From Raphanus sativus (taxonomy: Eukaryota > Streptophyta > Magnoliopsida > Brassicales > Brassicaceae): DNA of 64,000 nt. The position numbers were made by a program, and so were the translations under genes. The notes under the pieces were generated by a model that saw only the letters and a program-made list of their open reading frames with translations, was not told the DNA's origin and ran no database searches. The stretch spans positions 62,001-126,000 of the forward strand of contig NC_079517.1 in assembly GCF_000801105.2 (NCBI RefSeq), given 5' to 3'. Shown piece by piece: positions 11,698-22,763 of this stretch. Position 1 is the first letter of the stretch. Each line of letters opens with the position of its first letter.

Positions 11698-12228
11698 TAT
11701 CTATCGCTCATCACAACACCAAATAATAGAATTTCAAAACACAGTTTAAGCAGCGACGTCGTTTGAATTTACCTGAGACTTCTGTTTCCATTTCCATAGT
11801 TTGCTGTCGTTGACGGTTGATCGGAGAAACCCCTCTCTTTTTCTTATTCTAATCGCAGAGGAATGATTTTTGGTTGATCAAAAAAAGAAAAACGCAGAGG
11901 AATGAACATCTTAGTGCGTGCGTGTCGTGTGTCATGCGGAATACGAAGCGTCTTTCACATAATAAAACGACGTCTTGTTATCCATTATACATAAAGAACG
12001 CTCTGGTGTTCACTTGAATAGTGTAATTAACTGATATGGGGTAGTGCCACAAGTCATGTCGCAAAGGCATTATAGTGTTAACCTCATCCCTTCCAAACAC
12101 CCAAACTCGTCACGTGTCATTGACGTGTCACCGTAATTGTTCTTGTAGAGAACCCTACAAAATCAGTTAACACGGTGCGTAGGGAGTATTTGCAATTAAA
12201 CACACCCCAAAAAAAAAAAAGGAGAAAA
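11698..12228. promoter_or_regulatory. Divergent promoter between aprataxin-like and PEBP genes, with G-box/ABRE
   Basis: The 531-bp spacer separates two genes transcribed away from each other. At 12111-12130 two ACGTG cores lie side by side, CACGTGTC then TGACGTGTCA, the type of site bound by plant bZIP factors in ABA or stress responses. They are about 100 bp before the PEBP start. A further ACGACGTC-type core is near 11966-11973. Regulation is inferred from motifs only. Confidence 0.45.
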
Positions 12229-13004
12229 ATGTCGAGTGATGAATTCAGACTGGTGTCGCCGACGATAGACAATGAAGGGAAGCTGCCGAGAAAGTATACC
12301 AAGGGAGGTCAAGGTGTAAAGAAGAATATCTCTCCTCCTCTTGAATGGTAATATATTACTTTTCACTTAACAAACAAAATTCAAATATGAATGCGATATA
12401 TGTAATAAGGTAAATGTAATTTTTGTATAGGTACAACGTTCCTCAAGGTACCAAGTCGCTAGCCTTGGTGGTTGAGGACATAGATGCTCCTGATCCTAGT
12501 GGACCGCTCGTGCCGTGGACTATTTGGGTGGTCGTCGACATTCCGCCCGATATGAAAGGTTTGCCTGAAGGATTTTCCGGCAACGATGAGCAGGACTTTG
12601 CTGGTATTCGAGAAGGGAATAACGATCACAAGATCCCGGGATGGCGTGGCCCTCTCATGCCTAGTCACGATCATCGTTTCCAGTTCAAGCTCTTTGCTCT
12701 CAGCGATAAACCCAATCTTGGTCACACGGTAATACTGACAAACTATCGTCTCGACTTTTTAGTAAAATTCAACTCAATAACCGAGGTATTCTTGAATTCT
12801 AAAAAAGGAAAAAAATATGGAACTTATAAAATAGTATATATTTTGTTTTAAATATAGTGGTTAGTTTAAGCTGCATATCTTGTAACATTGACTATAGGAA
12901 GCTTGTTTTGAATGTGGTGACTCACACAGGTGACAAAAGAGAGATTGCTGGATGCGGTTGATGGGATTGTGATCGGAGAAGCGGTTTTGACATGTTTTGC
13001 TTGA
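12229..13004 (+). CDS. PEBP/RKIP-family protein of the bacterial YbhB type, 3 exons, 163 aa
   Basis: Exons 12229-12347, 12431-12728 and 12930-13004 join to 163 aa. The start 'MSSDEFRLVSPTIDNEGKLP' and the anion-pocket blocks 'DIDAPDPSGPLVPWTIWVVV' and 'HRFQFKLFAL' identify a phosphatidylethanolamine-binding-like protein. It is closer to bacterial YbhB/YbcL than to FT/TFL1, because the flowering-type segments are absent. It corresponds to AT5G01300 by sequence and position. Biochemical role in plants is unknown; a small cytosolic ligand-binding protein is the safest description. The exon 2 donor is CACACG|GTAATA, and exon 3 supplies only 24 codons ('TKERLLDAVDGIVIGEAVL...'). Confidence 0.93.
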
Positions 13005-14143
13005 ATATTTTCGAAGTCTCTATGTCGTTTGTGTGTTGTGTTGCGGCTTCTTAATGACTCGAATGTACACTCTAATAAAGAATAAACAAGGGCTATTTGT
13101 TCAGCTGGTTAGAGCAGTGGGAAAAGATTTAAAAAGTTAGTTTAGATAGACGGCTAAACAGAGTTTATCTAAAAAACTTTATAGAATCTAACGAAAGCAC
13201 GAGGCCCCCCATGGGCTATTATTTCTCGGCACAAAAACTATAGTTGGTGTGAGTTAATAATATAAATATCAAGGCCCATTCAGTTGCAATGGATTTGGGC
13301 TTCTGAACTAAAGACGTTCATTTCTTTACAATTTTTATCGTATATGAGTTGTTTTGTGAGTCGGCGACTGAAACGGAACGCAGGTTCATAAATGGCAAGT
13401 CTAGTTGTTGTTGTTGAGCTAGTATTGTCAATCAACATTCAACAGTATTGAGGTTTAAATAATGTGATACGTATATCTCCTTTTACTACGCTTTCAAATG
13501 TCATGGTCAGCATATTGCTTACATATGGACCTTCTAGCCTTTGACAAGTCGTGTGGATTTATGCATGAATCAATCAAGTTTATATTTTTTAATATAAACG
13601 AAACCAATCATCATGGATCATGTTATGATCGTATATATAAATATACTATCAATTAAATACATACGTGTTGCGTACAATTATTAATGAAAGATCAAAGACA
13701 AAATCAATACCCAAACCAATTGATACGTCTATCTGATGGAGTCTCAACCTTTCCTTTACATGATTTCGTCGGTATTGCACATAAAATCATGGGATATCAA
13801 ATTATTAGTCAACCATGAATACATTCGTACGGAAATAATATTAAAATCCAACAGACATTGGTTAACTATTACTATTACAAAATTCAAAAATCTTATCGAA
13901 GCTTTTGCAGATTTTAATACATTGACAATGTCTCTAAGACCCCTTTTCCACTAATCATATATTTTGCAACAACCAATCAAAGAATATTATAATTTATTCA
14001 GTTTTATAAGAAAAAATATCATATTATAAACATAAGCAAAAAAATTGACCTAAAACGCAATAATGTTTACCCTAGCATAAGAAAACCAAAGATTCAAAAG
14101 CTTTGGATGTTAAACCGAAAAGTAGAACTAAAATTTGAAAGGA

Positions 14144-14193
<50 letters not shown>

Positions 14194-14569
14194 AAAATAA
14201 GTTGAATTAAAAGAATAAAATAAAAAATAATAAAAATAAGTTGAATTAGTGTGGAGAAATATATACATCTTTAAGTAGTATTAAAATTATAAAAGAATCA
14301 TGAGGAAATTGTTACAACTTACGACTGTGTTATGATTCAATAATATGTAAGCCTTACCGTCTCCCTTTTGGAAGTATTTTCCAGACCCAACTAATATAAT
14401 ATTCAACAGAAAGTTTCAAAATCTGTAATAAAGTCTACATTGAGATGTTTATTTTTTCAAAACAAGACAGCCCCCAAAGCAAGAACAAGAAATGAAACCA
14501 ATACAATAGTAGTGTCATAGCGTTTTTTTTTTGTCTGTCCTCTTGTTTCCGGTTCAGTTGAGAGTTCTA
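13005..14569. other. Intergenic, AT-rich, with a tRNA-like fragment and an (AT)n microsatellite
   Basis: No gene was found. At 13090-13120 the sequence resembles the D-arm/A-box half of a tRNA (GTTCAGCTGGTTAGAGC) but lacks a B box and a cloverleaf. A long (TA)n run lies at about 14150-14188. In Arabidopsis AT5G01260-01290 would lie between these neighbours; no trace of them is recognisable. Confidence 0.6.
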
Positions 14570-15728
14570 ATGGATCATGACATAGAGAAGAGAGTGTCTG
14601 ATCAAAAACGACTGAACCAATCATCACTTTTCACCGCGTTTGCGTTCAGTTTCTTAACTTTGATCGCGGCTACCACGTTGGTTCTAATGTCTAACTTCTC
14701 GATGCAACCGCAGAGAGATTTCTCGGAGGTGAAGAGAGTGATTCCACAACACTTACCTCTGAGCTCCGAGAACGAAAGTAAAAGCAAGCAAGAGAAGACA
14801 CATGTGGTAAAGAAGAAGATTCGAGTTATCGAGATGTTCAGTGGAGATGACTTATCTGACAAGTTTCAAAGGAAGGCGAACGAGTTTATGGGTGATATTG
14901 GATGTGAAGTCAACTTCGTGATGACGTGGATATCATCATCAGCTGATCTGTTCGGAAAGAGAGAGGTGTTCGCTATTGAAAGTGTGTTCAAGTCTCATCC
15001 TCGTGGTTGCTTGATGATCCTATCCGCAACCATGGATTCTCCTCAAGGTTACACAACCTTGAAGCCGTTTCTTGATCGTGGTTACAGAGTTGTTGCAGTC
15101 ACGCCGGATCTGCCTTTTCTACTAAGAGGAACCGCGGGAGAAAGGTGGCTAGAAGAAATAAGAAGCGGGAAAAGAGATTCGGGAAAGATATCATTAGCTC
15201 AGAATCTGTCGAATCTAATGAGGCTTGCCTACTTGTACAAATACGGAGGTGTGTACTTAGACACCGACATGATCCTTCTCAAAAGCTTCAAAGGGCTTAA
15301 CAACACGATTGGAGCTCAGACGTTTGATCCTTCCTACACAAACTGGACGAGACTGAACAACGCGGTGCTAATATTCGACAAGAAGCATCCTCTCTTGCTC
15401 AAATTCATCCAAGAATTCGCTCGAACTTTCAATGGAAACGTGTGGGGATACAACGGACCCTACCTGGTTTCTCGAGTGGCTAAAGCAGTGGAAGGATCAA
15501 ATGAGTACAACTTCACCGTCATGCGACCTTCTGCGTTCTATCCGGTGGATTGAGATAGAGAAGTTCTTCAAGGTGCCAAAGACGGTAAAAGAGTCGAAAT
15601 GGGTCAAGGTCAAGCTTCTTCAGATGCAGAGGAGAAGCTATGGGTTGCATCTTTGGAATAAATTTAGCAGAAAGTTTGAAATCGAACAAGGGAGTGCCAT
15701 GTGGAGTTTAGTATCAGACCACTCCTAG
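14570..15728 (+). pseudogene. Alpha-1,4-glycosyltransferase family protein, frameshifted near its C-terminus
   Basis: A single-exon gene starts at 14570. Residues about 20-43 form a signal anchor, so it is a type II Golgi protein. The glycosyltransferase DXD region follows ('GGVYLDTDM', Asp231-Thr-Asp233), then a Gb3-synthase-like alpha-1,4-GT domain ('FDPSYTNWTRLNNAVLIFDKKHP'). The frame stops at 15551-15553 after 327 residues, just after 'FYPVD'. The expected continuation 'WIEIEKFFKVPKT...' stays open in another frame to 15728 and ends '...GSAMWSLVSDHS'. Family members usually read Pro-Val-Asn-Trp-Ile here, so about 5 bp appear to be missing (TG repeats flank the gap). It matches AT5G01250. 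The tail is otherwise intact, so the break is recent or a sequencing error. The truncated product might still fold. Confidence 0.85.
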
Positions 15729-16371
15729 CATAATCTGTCCAATTGGTTCATCATCGTAGTCAATTGTTTCAGTCACACTGTTAATAAACTTGCTGTAATG
15801 TAAACAAAAGATTCAATAGGGCTTCTTCCAACACTAAAAAATTCGATGTTACCAATAATAGATTTCTTCCATAAAGCCCAATAACTTGGGTCTCTATTGG
15901 GCCTTCTCAAAAGGACCTCTATAGTCATTGCAAAATTGTTTTGTTGCGACTACTTTACACGAACTCCGCACCAGGTTGATTGCATCATACGTTTTCTTAT
16001 AATATGAAGACATTTTTTCTGAGAATAAAGATATTTTTTTTTTGTAGATTTTGGGAGGAAATAATAAAGTTATCTTTTAATCATTGGATTCAAAAATTTG
16101 ACAGATGGGCTGAATGAATGATTAAATAATTTATAACCAGATTTGTCAGCATCCAGTTGTCTTTTACCAGTCTGGAAATAAGTTCGTCATAAACCTGAAA
16201 AAGGGCACGTGACAACACACAACGGGCTGCCCGATCCTTATTCACGTGTGATGTTAAACCAAATTTCAAATTTATATATGTAGCATTGTTAATTCGCTTA
16301 TATAGGTATGTTTCTTTTTATACATAGGAAAAACAAAAGAAAACTGAAGAAGCTCACACTTCAATACTTCA
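15729..16371. other. Intergenic region between convergent genes
   Basis: AT-rich 3' flanking sequence of two convergent genes. It has 'GGGCC/GGCCC'-type short motifs near 15890-15905 and no open frame or repeat that I can assign. Confidence 0.5.
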
Positions 16372-19300
16372 CTAACGGCGGTGGTGATTACTACCGGTGA
16401 CCGGAGTAGGAGGAGGAGGAATCGGCGACTTGCATTGATAGCACTTGGCAAAGAGGCCAAAAGTGTCAATTTGCCTGATGAAGTTGGTCATGCTAGCCCA
16501 TCCTCCAAACCCGAACCCTAGAACAAGCACCCAAACCACCACGAATGCATTTATCACGTAAACTCCGCTCCAGCTTGGCAAAAAGAACGGCGGCTTCTCC
16601 GCCGCATTCTGCCACGTCATCAACGTAACGGAGAAGAAACAGATCAAATATATCATCCCATCAACTAATCTACTTTTATTAAGGTTATATATCTACGAGA
16701 ATATGTATGTTTCTTTTGTTTGTCAAAAGATTACTAGAATGTACTGTATGAATCAAAGAATCTATAGTACTGGTCAAGTGGTAATACTATATACGATACT
16801 GGACCTACCTACCTCATTGATTTTGGATTAATTAAATGCAAAAAAGCATAAGCCAGCTCATCAGTATAACCTACGTACGTTCTAATTCAGTCTCTCTCTG
16901 TGTCTCCTGTGTCATGTTTGGGGTAATTTATCTTCGAAACTACATACAGTGCATTCAAATAATTGTATTTCATTCATTGGGTTCATATGTATCTATCATA
17001 TATATCTAGACACGGGTATATTAATGTGACCATTGACCAAGAGAGGAATGTAGCTAGTACCCGACGGGCAGAGGCGGTGCGGTAGGTGAGCATATGGGCT
17101 AAGGCAGGGATGATGTAGACGGTGAAGCTAACGAGTAGAGCTCCAACCGCGGAGTTTATGGGACCAAAAAATGGGAAAATAATGGCTAAAAACCATATGG
17201 GAACCACCACCGGCAGCCTCACGATCGCTCTTAGACATATGCTTTTGGTGTGGTGCATTCCTATTGCTTTTTCCCATACGAAGTATAACGGTGTACACGC
17301 AAATCCAAACGTTATAAACTGTATATAGATCCAAAAAAAGAAAAAAAAATTTCGTGAGAAACAGTTCCACTTATGTTATAAACTTATAGTAATCAATTTA
17401 GTATTCATTTGGTTGGACGTTAAAACAAATAACCAATAATTTAACATGACATAACCTAAACATTCCTTCCAGTATTAAATTTTCATTGCGAAAGCGGATA
17501 AGGTCCCTAGTATACAATAATGGCATGAAACTGGACCAACAATTAATATACATTGGAATTATTGGGAGGTATATTAAGTTAGATAGGAACCTGATGGATG
17601 AGCATGAGGATGACGGCGGCATCACGGAAACGCGTTTTAGGGAGGAGAGAGAAAGCATTTGAATGGTTGAGAAGTTGGTCGCCGAAAGCCCAATAGACGG
17701 CGGACGCTGACGGAAGCGTTAATGTGAAGACGTACAGTGTCGCCATCAGGTAGATGCTCTTAAACTTCCTTGGTTTCCACATCGCATGCATTATTTCCCT
17801 GTATGATTTAAATTTTATAAATAAATTGAAAAATGGAAGAGCACAAAAGTCATTGCCGTTGGATCTCTTGGTCCAACCAGAGATTGCGGTCCGGTCCGAC
17901 CAGCGTGGTTATGTTACGTACTTTAAAAGATCATAGCATAGTAAACAAAAAGTTAGAAAAGGTAGTGGAAAAAAACCTAGTGTTAATAGAAAGCCTCAGT
18001 TCAAAAAAAAAAACCTAGTGTTCTAAAAAGTTAATTTTCTTTGTTTATTGCGTAATAATGATTTTGTCTGTTTGTGCAGTTCGGACAGAATCTAAAGTAA
18101 CCAGCAAAAGCTGCACGTATACAAGTTAAAAGAGAAGAGTAAACTAAAAAGAAGAAACACATACACTCTTCAGAGAATTCTGCCCTCTTTTTTCAATTAA
18201 AACTATAAGATTCTAAATGCTTTCAGCAAAACAAAATGTTGGATATGCAAAATATATTTTAACTTAGGTTACTTAATCAGAAATAAATTATGAAATTTAC
18301 TGTTTCAAATCCATCTACCTGAACAATTTTGTTCTTTTATGGTCGCAAATATGCAATAAAATGACAAATTGATATGAAAAAGAAAACTTACACAGTCACA
18401 GCGTGCCCGCCAAATGTATAGAGAATGTTGGTGGCTCCGGTAAAGTACAGCACAAGTTTGGTCGGACCAGAATGTGTCACACCCTCAGCCTATAAAATCA
18501 CAATAACAATGAGAGAACGGTTTTAGTGAAACCACAATAGTTTGCTTTCATGTCAAACTAAAAACCTATTTGATGGTAACATACTTGGCCATGGAGAAAT
18601 GCGGCGATGGTGAGGTACCAAGCAGTGTAAGTGGTCATGGCAAGGCCGAGGAAAGACCAAATACGGTAATTGTGGAAAGATGGTATGAAGACGGTCGTGG
18701 CACAACAAGCACCAAATATATATGTCCAAGTCCTCTTGTCTAGTCTATCGTTTATGTAATATATATTGCTGCACCAATAAATGACATTTACCTATATACT
18801 TAAAACATTATTCTTGCATTGAAAAAAGATACCTGTAAATTATATTATAAAGAGATTTGGGAAAAAATCAAAAGTGGTAAAAGGACCAAAAGAACCTAGC
18901 ACAAGCGATGAGCTGGATGACTGATCCGAATAACAAGAAGGTGCAATTAAATGCGAGCCCCGCTGCTTTCCAGTACGGACCCAGCAGCCCATCAAGCACC
19001 TCAAACCACTTCAATTTACATATTTACTAGATTAGGACCCGCTCTAAAGAGCGGAAATTAGTTTGTCAAATTTCAATTAATAATATATGGTATATATAAT
19101 ATGTGTATATAATATTATATATATTTTGTGTAACATTTATATATATATATACATATAGACATATATATAATATTTTATTAAATATATATAGAATTTAATA
19201 GTGTTATAATTTGTGTTGTATTTGTTATTAGTTTGTATTTAATCTTCTTTCATTTTCAGTATAATAATTTGCTTTGTCACACCTTTTACCTTTTAACTTA

Positions 19301-20736
19301 TACACATAGTTATGCCTTTTTTCAAAAAAAAAACTTAGACACATAGTCTCGTAAAATGTAATATATAAAAAAACATATTTAAAAGATCTACCGACTATAT
19401 GCCACCATTATTGGTTGTTTAAACAAAAAAAAATCATGTTCTTGCATAATTGTGTATGTTGTGATATGATGTAGGTGAAGAGTAAATATATAGAAGTAAA
19501 GTTAGTGATACGAACATGAGCCTATGTTGGTATATGCCACAATTATTTGGTTTTTGGAAGATCAATGAGCATAAGCATACATGGTCTTTGTATGCTTACG
19601 TTGTAAATGAGTCAGATATTTTTTCTCTTATGTCTGGAATGATATGGAACTCGTTGATTTAAGAGTGGTTCAGTTTTATATGATCTAATTATATTAAGAG
19701 ATTAACCAAAAATATTATAAAAGTGTTACTGGTTAGGTTTAACTAATCTATGTTGGTTAAGATTTGGTTTAATTTAAGTTGGTAGGTTGCATTATATAGG
19801 AGGCATGATATATTCTAGCAACAACTATGAAAGAGTCCAAAATTTAAATAAGAACTTCAAATAGTAGATAATCCCTAAATTAATAGATTAGATGTACACA
19901 CACGTATCCAAAAAAACAACAATTGCCTTTAGTACAGTATATGAGTTATATAAATTCTTAACCTAAAATTAGATTTACCTGAATAACGTGGTTTTTGAAT
20001 GATTTGGCCTCTTGTTTCTCCATTCGGGCTCGATACTCGACGTAAAGAACACTGATGAGGTAAGCAGTCCAAGATCCCATTAGTCCATAGAATATTTGAA
20101 GCAATATTCCTGATAACATCCCCAGCTGCGAGAACGAATACGGCAGTGTCAACAGCACTTGTGCCACCTGCAGCAATCATATTTGTTTATAATAATTATT
20201 TTTTTATATAGAATTCGATTCTCTCGGAATATATATATAACACGTAAAGACAAATATGCGCATGTATTTACTCTAAATGGCCATTGACCCGAGACAATAA
20301 TTTATAAAAGTGGAAATCTGATTATTCAGCTATATATTAGTGTATTTATCATAGTTAACAGTGAAAGAGAATCGTTCTTCATACTATACTTAGCAGTAAG
20401 ACTATGGTGAAATTTTTTTTTCCCATTACAAACGTTATTCATTTAAAGAATGTCTTCCTTTCAAAAAGAAGCCCTTAAAAAACAACAAAAAGTAAGCTTA
20501 TAAGAAAATCCAAAGTATATATGTATCATTACCTGATTGGAGGCACAGCTAAACCAAGCGTCCCAAGCGGATCCGCCATGCCAAAGAAAACTCTTCATGC
20601 TAAATCCATCACTGGCGTCGCCGCTGTTAATATCCTCTGCAGTTGAATCTTCCACTTTTCCGCCGGCTCCATCATCCCCCGCTTCGCTGACGCCTGAGAC
20701 AACTATTGCCTCCTCCGCTTGCTTCTCACCCGACAT
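16372..20736 (-). CDS. LAX1: Auxin influx carrier of the AUX1/LAX family, 8 exons, 496 aa
   Basis: On the minus strand, exons 20736-20533, 20167-19979, 19008-18896, 18768-18585, 18489-18392, 17798-17591, 17318-17061 and 16608-16372 join in frame to 496 aa. The protein is a plasma-membrane proton/auxin symporter of the amino-acid/auxin permease superfamily. Signatures include 'SFLWHGGSAWDAWFSCASNQ', the membrane segment 'LPYSFSQLGMLSGILLQIFY', 'TEYRARMEKQ'-like 'VEYRARMEKQEAKSFKNHV', and 'EIMHAMWKPRKFK'. The tail is rich in Pro and His-Arg ('TPVTGSNHHRR'). Length and tail match LAX1 (AT5G01240) rather than AUX1, LAX2 or LAX3. Intron 2 is 970 bp because of an 842-bp Helitron; without it the intron would be 128 bp. 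No coding lesion was seen. Confidence 0.95.
19027..19868 (-). mobile_element. Non-autonomous Helitron inside LAX1 intron 2 (842 bp)
   Basis: Read on the minus strand, the element starts TCTACTATTTGAAG and ends with the hairpin CCGCTCTTTAGAGCGG, then GTCCTAAT and CTAG. It sits between a host A and a host T. TC start, 3' hairpin 8 bp before CTAG, and insertion at AT are the full structural definition of a Helitron. It codes for no Rep/helicase protein, so it must have moved with enzymes made elsewhere. It lies in the same orientation as LAX1 and leaves 128 bp of ordinary intron. Confidence 0.85.
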
Positions 20737-21010
20737 TATCGGTTTCTGTAAAATTAACGAAGCAAACTATTTACGCAGAAGCCAACGAAAAAAAAGGAAA
20801 AGTTTATAATCTTTTATAATTTCTTAACTTGAAAATATACAATCTTTTTCCTTTATGCCTGAGAAGAAACATAAAGACTGTTTAATACCTCTGTCTCAGT
20901 CTCAAATCTTGAAAACAAACTAGGCAGAGGGTGTTAAAACGAGCAAGAGATAGAGAATGAAGAGCTTTGTTTATGTGACAACGGTGTCTGAGTTATTTAT
21001 AATAATAAGA
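20737..21010 (-). promoter_or_regulatory. LAX1 leader with 5'-UTR intron and TATA box
   Basis: On the minus strand a TATA-like TATAAATAA lies at about 21003-20994. A leader follows with a likely donor (AGAG|GTATT, near 20889) and a likely acceptor (TTTTACAG|AAACC, near 20747), 10 bases before the ATG. An intron in the leader just before the start codon is therefore predicted. Confidence 0.5.
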
Positions 21011-22763
21011 AAAAGAAAAGAAAGAAAAAAAAACAATGGTGAGTGAGTAAGTAGGAGAGCTTTCAGTAAAAAAAAAAGTAGGAGGAGAGCAGTGTAATAG
21101 CGAAGCGTAATTAAAATGCTGTCTTAATGCGGCCGCCTTCGTTTTAAGTATAATCAGATGAGAGAGAGAGAGAGTTTAAAAGCAGGGGGAGCTTTTTCTT
21201 CTCTTTTTACCTGCTGCTTTCTCTATGATTCCACCATGTGGACTAGTATATTAGAATTAAAAATCTTCTCCGTTTTAAACTGTATAATATCTCTATCTCT
21301 ACATCGTTTGAAAATAAATTTTGTTAAAAACGTCTATGGTTTTTCTCTTTGGAAATATGCGGAAGTACTATGAAATTACACAATGCTTTTCTATTTTATT
21401 TTGTTTTAAATCGATCAAGTGTGGAAATCGTACTTGATGAGAAAAGGCCATTGAACACTATCTAAGCTAAATCAAGTGTTTTAATTAAGGATTAATTATA
21501 TATATATATATGGTTTTTACCATTTTATTTTGTAATATGATGACACACAAATATATATCAATAAATTTTGGGTAACACAGCTTTATAAAGATTTTAATTT
21601 TACTACTAAAAATTAGAAAATGCTATCTTCGATAATTCAAATATTTATTAATAGTTTCATTTCATATCGTCGCTATTCTTCGGGTTAATTATATACTAAC
21701 GCAAAACATAGTCTAAATGATTCATTCCATTTACATTACATATTTGTTATTTCGGTAACACAGTATTATATTTTTATATAAAGATATTCTTCTTATTCAC
21801 CATAAAGAAAACAGTAAATTTTGGGGGGAAATGAGAGTGAAGGCGGCAGTGTTATATAGTGTCAGCTTGAGCCGAGCCAGTCATTCGTTTTGTTGTAGGG
21901 AAGAAACTTCTCACGAGTTTAAAGCAAAAACCCACGCGCGCCATCAAGCCCTTGAACCCCACCTGCCCCGTTCACGTCCCTCTACGCGTGCCTCCTTTTG
22001 TTCTCTCTGAATCACAATCATCTTTCCAAACCATTTCGTCAGATAGGTTTAAAGTTTAGAAACACTCCCATGTCGTCATTGGTACGATCTTATGTCATGT
22101 AGACACATTCTATCTATGAACCATAATAACACGACGAGAATGTAAATGACTTTTTTTCTGGGCTTTTATTAGTGCGTTTTGGCAACACTAAGAATAAGAA
22201 GTAAGTAATAGGACTCTGATGCCTTTGGGTCTTTTCAAGAAAGTGAATCGAGACTTGAAGGAGCAGTTTTTCTTCCAGCTGTACCCCCTCTGATTTGATT
22301 CTTCGACTCAACTCAACCCACCAGATCTTCTACATACAAAGATTAGTGTCTATCAATATCATAACACTGTTTTGAAATGAAAAAATAAGAACTCGTTAGC
22401 CATCGTTTCCAAATATATTACTTGTAAGATAATCTTGATATTATCATAACTAGCATTTTGGTAACGTATATATGGGACATGGTTATGTTCTGAACTCACA
22501 TAATGTAATATAGAAAACTCACGCATTTTCACAACTGAAACGATTATTATTAAAATTAAAGAAGAAAAATATTGTGGAAGAAATTGACATAAAAGTGGGT
22601 GGGAGACAAGACAAACGTATTAGGGATTATATAGTCGTGTGAAGTGAGACCATTACATTAGATCAACCGACCATTCGTATTGTTGGCATATCAATTCGTT
22701 GAAAGGATCTATTTCTTCATTATTACTGCCAATTAGTTTTTGCATGCTGACTGCAAAACTTAT
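21011..22763. other. Upstream intergenic region of LAX1
   Basis: AT-rich, with a (GA)n run near 21159-21172, a GC-richer patch at about 21930-22000 and an (AT)n run near 21498. A 65-codon minus-strand frame (22311-22114) has no recognisable relatives and weak coding character. I see no gene. Confidence 0.45.

Noticed and set aside
13090..13215. A functional tRNA gene
   Set aside because: Only the D-arm half is recognisable; there is no B box and no anticodon stem that pairs.
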